NCBI GenBank assembly: GCA_905221605.1
Contig: CAJNDS010000406.1
Location: forward strand, 37,501 to 100,000
Length of the DNA stretch: 62,500 nucleotides
Source of the DNA: Symbiodinium natans
Taxonomy: Eukaryota > Sar > Dinophyceae > Suessiales > Symbiodiniaceae
Direction of reading: 5' to 3'
Of this stretch, positions 54,466 through 62,500 are shown one piece after another (position 1 is the stretch's first letter; each line of letters opens with the position of its first letter). The notes beneath the pieces are model-generated. The model ran no database searches and had not been told where the DNA came from. It worked only from the letters and a program-made list of their open reading frames with translations. The translations under genes were made by a program, and so were the position numbers.

Positions 54466-55077
54466 TCAAGGTCTGCGTTTGCTTTGCTTTAGAGCCTCCA
54501 GCAAGAAGCTTATACTCAGCACAGGGTTGATGTGTCGCAAGGATGGTGTAGGTGTGTTGGGTGTTGGGCTTGGATCTTGCCAAGCATGTTGGGGGTGCGT
54601 GGTGGTCGCATTCTGTATGGGCTTTCCGCCAATTGTGTAAGATTGCTTGAAGGGGAGTGTGTTTTGTGAACACTGCTCTGGTGGATGATAAGTGGGGTGG
54701 TCACGAACCAACTGGGTTCGGTCATGGATGAGTTGGCGGAAGTGTTGTTTGTATTCTGGGTATAGCATGGGGGGCGTCACTACTGGCTTGGGCGGGGAGG
54801 GGGCGTGCATTTGTTGTTTCTTCTTCACGGGGGTGTTTGCTTGGAAGGAGTTGGCGTGTTTGGTCGAAGCGGTACTCGCGTTGGACGATTCATTTCGAGA
54901 TTGACCCATATTGAAACGAAGCTGTGTAGCTGACTTTGCCCAGCTGGAACAGGTGCTTGAAGCTTCCTTCATCTGCGGTGCAATGAATGGAAATTGAGTT
55001 TGGTCTGGTGCTGCATGATGCTGCATGTAGGTGTAATTATTCTTCAACAAGTCCACTATACCTTGACACCCCGGCAA
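54466..55077 (-). CDS. hypothetical protein, Ser/Pro/Gln-rich, doubtful
   Basis: A 203-codon minus-strand frame, the longest non-repetitive one in this part. It is rich in Ser, Thr, Pro, Gln and His, with a segment YPEYKQHFRQLIHDRTQLVR that looks ordered. The plus strand here is strongly G/T-rich, which by itself favours long A/C-rich frames on the minus strand. No homologue recognised. Confidence 0.25.
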   Translation of the reverse strand: MPGCQGIVDLLKNNYTYMQHHAAPDQTQFPFIAPQMKEASSTCSSWAKSATQLRFNMGQSRNESSNASTASTKHANSFQANTPVKKKQQMHAPSPPKPVVTPPMLYPEYKQHFRQLIHDRTQLVRDHPTYHPPEQCSQNTLPFKQSYTIGGKPIQNATTTHPQHAWQDPSPTPNTPTPSLRHINPVLSISFLLEALKQSKRRP

Positions 55078-55179
55078 CCGATATCGTGGCTATCATAGTA
55101 TTCGCCCTGTTGGTCTCAATTTGTCCGCAGCTACTTGCCGAAATTTGCGGTTGCGGCTGTGTTTTCGGTGGGCCAGCGC

Positions 55180-55252
55180 CGCTGCTGCCGCTGCTGCTGC
55201 TGCTGCCGCTGCCGCTGTCTGCCGCTGTCGCTGCTGCTGCCGCTGCCGCTGC

Positions 55253-55287
<35 letters not shown>

Positions 55288-55290
55288 TAC
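55180..55290 (+). repeat. (GCTGCC/GCTGCTGCC)n repeat
   Basis: Trinucleotide-based GCT/GCC repeat of about 110 bases. Poly-Ala and poly-Gln frames on both strands are artefacts. Confidence 0.95.
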
Positions 55291-55908
55291 ATGAGTAAGC
55301 CAGCAGGCCCTTGAGCATAGCCAAGATGCATGCCAAAAGAAAAGCAAAGAAAGAATCACACGAAACCCCCGACCACGCTACATTGAACCCGGGGTGAGGG
55401 CGGCCGCGTGCCAAGGCCTCACAGCACGAAAAAAAACGTACCATGCATGGCAGATGGCCGAGCAACTTGAACTCGTGGGGGGCTGCTGATCAGACGGTAT
55501 CCAGTGGTTTGTGTAAAACGCCGGACAATCTGGATCGTAGCCCTTACACCCACGCCCCAAGGCAAAGGCAAGCTGGTCGCATTCACACCTCTATTGCTTA
55601 GAATGGAAACGCAACGAACTTGCATATGCTCTGGAGGTAAGGCGGTATGTGTATGAGGTGCTACATGAGTACATGCTAAAAATGTGCACTGCATGGAGAA
55701 TCACTATTGCATTGAAAATTCTCATCAAATGGCTTGCGGAGGGCGCCAGGACTGGCACGCGCTCACAGCAAGATGACAGTGATTCAAACTCCACGCCAGG
55801 CACGGGGAGTAGCTTAACCAAATGTGTCCCGCAAGGGCCCAGGAGCAGCTGCTGCAGGTACGTTGCGTTGGAAGTTGCCGACCCAGCCATGTGTCACACA
55901 CACACACA
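55291..55908. other. no recognised gene
   Basis: Short frames only. It ends in a CA dinucleotide run (55893-55914) at the border of the first direct-repeat copy. Confidence 0.4.
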
Positions 55909-56305
55909 CACACTTGATACCGAACAATGTCGGAAGGGTTGTGCTTCTCTCACGTACTCCGTCAAGGAGATCAAAAGATCAAAATGTTCATTGAGGCTTT
56001 CAATAGGCTCATGTTATCTATTAGGTATTGCGATCCAAGATGCGAGAAAGCCAAGGCACTTTGATCCCGAAAATCCAAGGCACATTGCATGGTTCAAGAC
56101 TGAGCACGATTTGTGGTTGAGGGTAGATGATGTCACAGGCATGATAAGTGGATCGGGTCCAGTCCACTTAAAGCAGGTACACGAAGATGATCAGTCTTCG
56201 CTTCCCTCTTGCATCTACAGCTTCGTTGAGTGTGGTAGGATGCAAGAGCCACACTCCCCTGCTGCTCGTATTGGCCCTTTCCTATTGCTCACACCTACCC
56301 TTTGA
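55909..56305 (+). repeat. 397-base direct repeat, copy 1
   Basis: Starts CACACTTGATACCGAAC and ends CTACCCTTTGA. It contains an open frame with DVTGMISGSGPVHLKQVHED. Compared with copy 2 there are about nine substitutions and a 4-base length difference near 56006. A CA run abuts its left end. Confidence 0.9.
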
Positions 56306-56873
56306 AATTACCAGGTTGATAGCCAATGAGTCCCGAGCAGCGTTTTGTCGTAGTCCAGGTAGTTGAATTGAGCACCGAGCTTCGGTATGTGATTCAAGTA
56401 TAAACAAAAAGAAATGCTTGATTCTAGGTAACTTGATAAAATCTTATTGTTGCTCACATGAAAGATCACGCTTGAACGTTAGCGAGCTGCGACGTTGGTT
56501 GCGGCAATTCTACCATGCAAGACAAGAAGAAGAACTTCCTATTCGAGAATGTTCGCCTGTTTGCTGATTCAAAACCGCTAATCTTCAGGCGAAGCTGCGT
56601 GTCTGGATGACCAAGGCTCAGGATTCACGAGAAGTCGAGATTCATGATGAGTCAAGATCACTCTCACTGCATATCAATGTTGCGATTTGGTTTGTGTGCG
56701 ACGCCTACGTTGCAGAGTTTACTAACAAATAGGAAAATTGCCAGAAGTGTAGGCTTGTTTCGTCCGGGGCTCTCTTCAAGCCTCTCAGGGCAATGTCCCG
56801 AAGGACAAGTCAAGAGATACGGGCTCTTACGTCCCGCGGTGATGGCGCCCAAGAGGGAAGGCCATGCCCAATT
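56306..56873. other. spacer between direct repeats
   Basis: 568 bases with no domain and no internal copy of the repeat. No reverse transcriptase or integrase, so the pair is not an obvious autonomous LTR element. Confidence 0.5.
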
Positions 56874-57266
56874 CACACTTGATACCGAACAATGTCGGAA
56901 GGGTTGTGCTTCTCTCACGTACTCTGTCAAGGAGATCAAAAGATCAAAATGTTCATTGAGGCTTTACGCTCATGTTATCTATTAGGTATTGCGATCCAAG
57001 ATGCGAGAAAGCCAAGGCACTTTGATCCCGAAAACCCAAGGCACATTAAATGGTTCAGGACTGAGCACGATTTGTGGTTGAGGGTAGATGATGTCACAGG
57101 CATGATTAGTGGATCGGGTCCAGTCCACTTGAAGCAGGTACACGAAGATGATCAGTCTTCGCTTCCCTCTTGCATCCACAGCTTCGTTGAGTGTGGTAGG
57201 ATGCAAGAGCCACACTCCCCTGCTGCTCGTATTGGCTCTTTCCTATTGCTCACACCTACCCTTTGA
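56874..57266 (+). repeat. 393-base direct repeat, copy 2, with open frame
   Basis: Near-identical to copy 1. The frame 56892-57266 (124 codons) runs through nearly the whole copy: SCYLLGIAIQDARKPRHFDP, then ECGRMQEPHSP, to the stop. Substitutions in this frame are a mix of silent (about three) and replacement (about four: A/K, K/R, Y/H, P/S), so selection is not evident. A CA/CG run (57281-57302) follows. No family recognised. Confidence 0.85.
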
Positions 57267-57582
57267 TACTCGGGTTGCCCACACACACACACGCACGCGC
57301 ACTAAAACACTATCAGCTGACAAGCAGGTGCGCGCACACACAAAAGCCGACAACAAACAAAGCAACGAAACAACAAAACAAGAGGGGAAGCAAGGATCAG
57401 GTTGGGGCAGCCGTGCTAGATCATCATAACTGGATGAGCATGGTACAAGTGCCTTCCAGCATTGTTACATCGCATTGAGGCTGAATTACCGCTCGGCTTG
57501 CAACTGGCTTCCAGCTTAGCTTGAGCAATCGCGGTCTCTAGCTGAGAGCCAATTTTTCAGTGAGTGATCTTGACTGGGATCA

Positions 57583-58002
57583 TTGGTGGCGCTTTGTGTT
57601 CACACTGTTCCGTCAATTCAGTCAGGACCCTTCGACAGGGACCATTTGGGGTACGCCTGCGAGTCCACCCGCAAACATGGTGTTCCTGGCTGGTTTCCGA
57701 AAATTGCCATTGAATACAGCTGCCACATGTTCAGCAGCTTGGAATGGCAGGATCCTGCGGGGCCATACCAGCAGTTCACCGTTGTGCCGGCTAAAGATGA
57801 TTCGGGCTGTAGTCAAGCACGTCTGTTTCAGATGTTTCAGTTTCTGTTTGTCCGCGGATTTTGCTCGCACTTTCTAGATGTTGTGCAATCCTGCTCCAGA
57901 GCGACTCGAGTGCTAGAGCAAGTTGAGCTCTGTGCGCATGCATCACGGGTCTTGACAGAAAGTCTTTCATTGGTGTGCGATGACAAGCAGGCTAATATTT
58001 GA
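57583..58002 (+). CDS. hypothetical coding region or exon
   Basis: A 139-codon plus-strand frame. The N-terminal half (GYACESTRKHGVPGWFPKIA, then EYSCHMFSSLEWQDP) reads like an ordered domain. An acceptor-like TTCAG lies at 57617-57621, so the true exon may start there. No domain assigned, and the 3' half may be intron. Confidence 0.35.
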   Translation: MVALCVHTVPSIQSGPFDRDHLGYACESTRKHGVPGWFPKIAIEYSCHMFSSLEWQDPAGPYQQFTVVPAKDDSGCSQARLFQMFQFLFVRGFCSHFLDVVQSCSRATRVLEQVELCAHASRVLTESLSLVCDDKQANI

Positions 58003-59610
58003 AGCCATGTTAGCCGACCTGCTGCACCAATATTTACTTGCAAGCTGCTCGGTGCTTGTCCCATGCGACCCGGGGCTAATCTCATAGGAGTCCGTAGGAG
58101 CATGCATTGCCCGCCCACGCAGTGCAAGTAAAGGCGAAAGCAAAGCATGGGATTGCTCAGGTGCTGACAAATCAGGCGGGTGCGACATCGTGTAGCCTCG
58201 GCATCAAGGCACCAGAAGATCGGAAAACGCGCAGAGATGACAGTTTGCCAAGGATTGTGCAAAATGTGTGTGTGTGTCTTGCCCAGGTATATTTCGCTCA
58301 TTATGGGAATGTTTAGTTTGGACCCCTATGGGTCCCTCCACTGAATTGATGGTATGTAAAGTTGGTCGCTGGAGGGGGAGGTTATAGGTCCAACAGACAG
58401 CTTGGCTCCCGCTGTGTGAAAAGCATGTCGTAGCATGCCTGAGGCAAACACCATCTCCCGTGCAATGCTACCACGATGGCCTAAACTTCTTACAGTTCGT
58501 CGGATTGCCCCCCCCCCCCCCCCCAACAAGTCATCACTCCGAGTGGAGCTTGTTGGTTGACGCTCTGTCTTTCAAGAAAAACGGCCTCGACCCAGCCAGA
58601 CCAGTCGGCGAACAGATAGTATCGAACCTCGACTTTCGGAGACAACGACGGACACAAGAGGAACGAACGTGCACATGTCCCACAATCCCATGAGAAAAAA
58701 GAAGGGACGTAAGATTAGGAGCGCGTCCCACCAGCCGTTTGCCAAGAGAGATACCGACACAACAACGGCCCCAACAGATGATGGTGCCCTCTGAAAGATA
58801 TTCCTGAAGAGGATCCTCCTAAACCCTATAAGGGTGGCCCCAGATCCGGCTCTTGCCGGAAATAGGGGCACAACCCTGGAAACAAGAAGGAGTCAAGAAC
58901 AAGGCATTCATGACTAATGAACGGTGGCACAAAAGAAACCTACGTACAGCAAATTTGTCCGAACCCCCCAGCAAAAGGGTTTCTGCGCGGTGGGGACACG
59001 CGAGAGGCTTCGGCATGATTGGCAAAAACAAAACAACAAACGCCCCAGCAAAGTCTTGCAGAAGATTTTTGCAGTCATTTTTGCAATTGCCCTTGTGCTT
59101 CAAAGACCAGGCTCAACGAGGCTCATTTAACATTCGTTCGGTGGTTCGCGTTGCCTTGTGAGTCCTTGTGAAATTGCAGGATCGCAACGCACCGTGCTAT
59201 TTTCAGAAGTTTTCTTCCTGGTCATGTGGGTGTCAAATACAAGCCAGATAAACGTGGGTGGACGGCAATGCAAGTCATGTCTATACCTCACATTCCTGGC
59301 AGCTGACGGCTGTTGCATCCAGATTTGGCCGTGTTGCAACTCGCTCAATTTTTGCTTTTGCATGATGAGCCTTCTACGTCTCGTAAATCTGAAGAACAAC
59401 ATGCCAAAACATATTGCCATGATTTCAGAATGCACAGTAAACAAACCTATTCTGGAACTCCTGCGGGCCCTGCGGGCCTGGAAGTCGCGACAGGAAAGAA
59501 CGAACGGTGCTCAAAGCAATGCAACCTTGGACTCTGCATGGCCGCTGTGTTTGTGATCGCATGCACCGAAGTGAACAGCGTGCTAGGGGTAGCCATTGGG
59601 GCCATGTGAG
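58003..59610. other. no firm gene
   Basis: A run of 17 C lies at 58508-58524. A plus-strand frame at 59313-59609 (98 codons) is protein-like in part (RKSEEQHAKTYCHDFR) and directly precedes the orphan exon at 59611. It could be an upstream exon, but no borders are clear. Confidence 0.3.
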
Positions 59611-59730
59611 GACATTTTGCAAGAGTTGTGCAATGGCCCGCAGGTCGTGCAGTTCAATCCTCAAAGTTTCAGCATCTCGCACATCTCACAGCTTGAGAAG
59701 AGCAAGTACATGGTGCGCCTGCTGCACTTC
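59611..59730 (+). CDS. orphan 40-codon exon
   Basis: A clean internal exon with acceptor AG/G, 120 nt in phase 0 at both ends, and donor GTACGT. It encodes DILQELCNGPQVVQFNPQSF and then SISHISQLEKSKYMVRLLHF. The composition and splice borders support it strongly, but I do not recognise the family. Partner exons were not found. Confidence 0.5.
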
Positions 59731-61260
59731 GTACGTAAATGAGATGCCGATTAGGACCTTGTGTTTGCATTCCACCCCCCCGCTTCGTGAGGTGTTGGTA
59801 GACACCCGCCGCAAATGAAGCGAGTCGAGATCAGACTTGATATTGTCATCGTGCGCTCATCGGAAACTGCCATCCTCGCCTGCTCCGTTTCAAAGGGCAC
59901 TCAAGAGCTGCTGTAAGCTGTGATGCAGTTCAGGTTCCAAGTGTACAGTCTTTTGAAGCCCGGTGCCTTTGGTGCTGGTGTTTCAGACTGAGGAGACAGC
60001 CTTGCTTGAGCGACTCCTTGCCAAACTTGCATGACGTGAGGTGCAGCCCTACCACAGGAATCGAGTCAGGTCAGGGTAGCCGGGCTCCGCAAATTTAGCC
60101 AACATCCCCGAATGCGCGATTGGGGTTAGGTTCAGGATACTGAGTCAGCGCACCATGGAGCTACATCTTTCCGGACACACGAGATGCCACCTATGATGGA
60201 TGCACAAGTCCAGTGTTGAGTTTTGTGGTTTCAAAGGAAGGGTAGTGTTCATTCAGGGGCACATAGCTTGTCAATGACCTTTCCGTACATGTTCCCAGTA
60301 TGTTCCCACTGGCCATTCAGCATTTGCGGTGGTGACACGCAACAGCTTAACACAGCACCATCCTGAACACGCACCAGCAAGCCGTGCACTGGCGCTTGCC
60401 TTGATGCAGCCTAGCAGCGGCTTCACTATGCCTCTTTCTTGTATACTAGTGTTGTTTTGCAGCCTTGCTGAAATTTCTAATTTTCACCGGGGACGTAAGC
60501 AGAAGCGTAGCTCCAATGCCATGGCCCTGGTCGATCCTTCCAACCCAGGCCGCTCTCTTGATCATCGTTTCGTCCAAAAGCATCTCTCTCTCTCTCTCTC
60601 GCTTGATGTGTCCTAGGTGGCGGCATACTTGTTGATGCCAGCTCCATCGGGCGACCGATAGGCAAGGTTGCTGAACGGAGCTTCCGTTGACAATTTCAAG
60701 CTGGTGCAAGAACTCCTGAGCATGCTTCCAATCTGGCATTGATGTCTCATGATGAGAGTGGGCCTTCCTTCGTAGCTAGGGTTGTGCTTGCGTCGAGGTC
60801 CAGGTCGGTCAAGCTCTATGGTTCTATGTCGATGATGAAGAGATGATGGTGATGATGGTGATGATTATTGTGGGAACGATGTCGTTGATGATGACGATAG
60901 TGGTAGTGATGATGAGGAGTGATGATGACGGTGACATCGAGAATGACGACGACGATGAACGTGATGACGACGACAGCGAGGATGATTTGAGCTCAGAAAG
61001 GTCAAGTGCCACACTGAACGAGCCTGTAAGCATCAAGCATCTTTTCAACAACTACAGTATGGAAGAGTGCCGGAACATGATGCACTCGGCTATGAACGCG
61101 ACATGTTATGGCTTGTATGACAAGCATAATCAAGAAGCTTGGCGAGTTTGTAGTTGCTGGCACATCGCATTGCAGAAAGTGGCTTTGCAGACTCGCCTGG
61201 CCCACCTGCAGCAATCTTGCAGTGCTATTTTGCTCCAATGCAAAGTCGGCACCTGAAGGA
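59731..61260. other. intergenic or upstream of the RRM gene
   Basis: Holds a CT microsatellite (60585-60601), a GATGATGAC-type tract at 60830-60985 that reads as poly-Asp, and a plus-strand frame to 61256 containing EECRNMMHSAMNATCYGLYD. That frame could be an acidic N-terminal exon of the RRM gene or repeat-driven. Confidence 0.3.
60830..60985 (+). repeat. (GATGAC/GATGGT)n imperfect repeat
   Basis: Imperfect GAT-based trinucleotide tract about 150 bases long. One frame gives an Asp/Glu-rich stretch. It is unclear whether it is coding. Confidence 0.75.
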
Positions 61261-61731
61261 GACACCTCCTCGTCCGCAGTCTTTGTTAGCGATTTGCCGA
61301 AGAATTTTCAAGGTGGCCGGTTCCTGAGTAAAGATATGCCTTGAAAGAACTGAAAGAAAGTGAGAAAATTGATAGCTGGCTGCCTGCTTCGGGCTTGAAA
61401 GGTGATGAGGCTTTGCACTTTGCTCTGGGGCAGCTTTTCGGACAGAGCGGGGCCGAGCTGCCGAAAGGTACTCTCGTTGATGTCCGTGTTCGTGCTCTCC
61501 TTGTGCTCTTCGCGAAGGTATGGCAAGATCAGAAAGATCGAGTTGTACATGGACAAGGCTTTGCCAATACTCATACGCTCAAGATCGGCACCAGTGGCAG
61601 TGGCAAAGCTTGCAATTGGATGCGCCTTCTGATGAGTCCTGCTCTGTTGTTCATTTCGCGTGAGGGCATCCTGGAGACGGAAAACTTCAAAGGCGAAGCA
61701 CTGGTGGTCTACCATACGAGCAAATTCACTG
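61261..61731 (+). CDS. RRM RNA-binding protein, Tat-SF1/CUS2-like, partial
   Basis: Three exons build one RNA-recognition motif. The first, up to about 61312, has AVFVSDLPKNFQ (RNP2 and strand 1) with a GT donor. Exon 61518-61557 (AG/G acceptor, GC donor) has YGKIRKIELYMDK. The exon from 61677 to about 61731 has TENFKGEALVVYHTSKFTG (RNP1), with acceptor AG/A and donor GTACCC. The second and third join as LYMDK-TENFKGEALVVY, matching the LYxDxxGNLKGDGLxxY layout of Tat-SF1/CUS2 splicing factors. The helix-1 exon between 61313 and 61517 was not resolved. A possible downstream exon begins near 61790. Role in splicing is inferred from family only. Confidence 0.6.
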
Positions 61732-62500
61732 GTACCCATGATACAGGAGTCAGGACCCTAGTTGCAGTGCCGTTGCCAGGGTAGCAAGTGCCTTTCTGAG
61801 GGAACAGCTGATGAGGCTTAGCAGACACATGATGTTCCTGCTGTCTGGAGCACCTGTAGGCCCTAAGTCAAGCAAAGACATGGAGCCTCCAGTGCCTCAA
61901 GCCATGATGTCAAACCATGAGCCAGTGAACTTGAAGTCGGTTGATGGCACACATGTCCACGTGTCCACATTGCTGCTGCTGGTTACGATTGGCCCCTGGC
62001 GCATTGTAGCCTTCGACTGTAGCCCGTGACTACCGTGACGAAGCCCGACTGCGAAAAAACCGACGCATTACAGTTGCTGACTGGCCACCACTTGACCGTG
62101 CTGCCGTCCGTATGCGGGGCGAAAACGCATGAAAACCTGAAGAAATTGGTTGGTCCCGGGCAGATGTAGGGATCATGGCTGCAATCCCATTCTGAACGTC
62201 ATGAACAGACTGCGATCGACCCAGCCTTGCGCTTGCCGGAGGATACTTTACGTGGAAATGTTAAACTGAGACTCGCCATGTCGTCTTGCAGCACTACATA
62301 AAGGGTAAAATGCTCAAGCAGGCGTGTTGGGAGACGATCGCCAAAGACTGACATGAAACAACTGTTCTCCGTCTTGAAATCAGCTCTTTTCAATCGTCCC
62401 CACCTAACCACATTACCGCACGGGTTTCATTGTTCACAAACCTCATCAAGTCCCCGAGCAAAGTCAACCCCATCGTAATCGTACGGCGACCCAACATGTG
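61732..62500. other. downstream of the RRM exons to window end
   Basis: A plus-strand frame at 61811-62029 (LMRLSRHMMFLLSGAPVGP region) may belong to the RRM gene. Otherwise no domain was seen. The gene probably continues past the window edge. Confidence 0.3.

Noticed and set aside
55037-55465. Poly-Ala/poly-Gln proteins on the minus strand
   Set aside because: Translation of the GCTGCC repeat in different frames.
56306-56873. Interior of an LTR retrotransposon between the direct repeats
   Set aside because: Only 568 bases, no retroelement domains, and the repeats do not begin TG or end CA.
1-62500. Relict dinoflagellate spliced-leader sequences
   Set aside because: Looked for CCATTTTGGCTCAAG-type matches upstream of the intronless and spliced genes and saw none by eye; a computed search would be needed to be sure.

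Overview
The window looks like nuclear DNA of a dinoflagellate, most likely a Symbiodiniaceae-type alga. The best evidence is a complete-looking acetolactate synthase gene at 6248-14561. It can be joined by eye into one 590-codon frame over 28 small exons. Its introns mostly begin with GC (20 of 27), with a few GT (4) and GA (3), and nearly all end AG followed by G. That splice-site mix, the interstitial TTTAGGG blocks, the low gene density and the abundant simple repeats and decayed mobile elements all fit dinoflagellates. No rRNA, tRNA, CRISPR array or bacterial-style operon was seen.

Layout. 1-6.2 kb: trinucleotide repeat, then low-information DNA with a possible decayed coding stretch on the minus strand. 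6.25-14.56 kb: acetolactate synthase (ILV2-type catalytic subunit). 15-21.4 kb: exons of an unrecognised gene (16.68-17.85 kb), three ankyrin-repeat-like exons (18.66-19.92 kb), a 16-base degenerate array and an orphan terminal exon. 21.4-34 kb: a repeat and mobile-element zone. It holds (CTA)n tracts, G-rich repeats, TTTAGGG repeats, a broken zinc-knuckle/zinc-ribbon transposase-like gene (minus), and a non-LTR retrotransposon with an endonuclease but no reverse transcriptase (minus). It also holds a 9-base EcoRI-site array. 35.4-35.7 kb: an ERD2/KDEL-receptor-like exon pair. 39.5-43.3 kb: a satellite zone with an AT-rich block, a polypyrimidine tract, a ~50-base array with a conserved core, and an 8-base satellite of about 670 bases. 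43.6-48.5 kb: a PP2C-family protein phosphatase gene in many exons, whose introns carry their own repeats. 48.88-49.97 kb: an intronless class I methyltransferase gene. 55.9-57.3 kb: a near-identical 393-397-base direct repeat. 59.6-61.8 kb: an orphan exon and an RRM protein of Tat-SF1/CUS2-like type.

Every recognisable cellular gene is on the plus strand, as in dinoflagellate unidirectional gene arrays, while both recognisable mobile-element remnants are on the minus strand. The genes have no evident shared pathway: amino-acid biosynthesis, secretory retrieval, phosphatase signalling, methylation and RNA binding. Many open frames here are artefacts of simple repeats and were left out. Short exons with unusual splice sites mean that further exons of real genes are probably hidden in stretches described below as empty.
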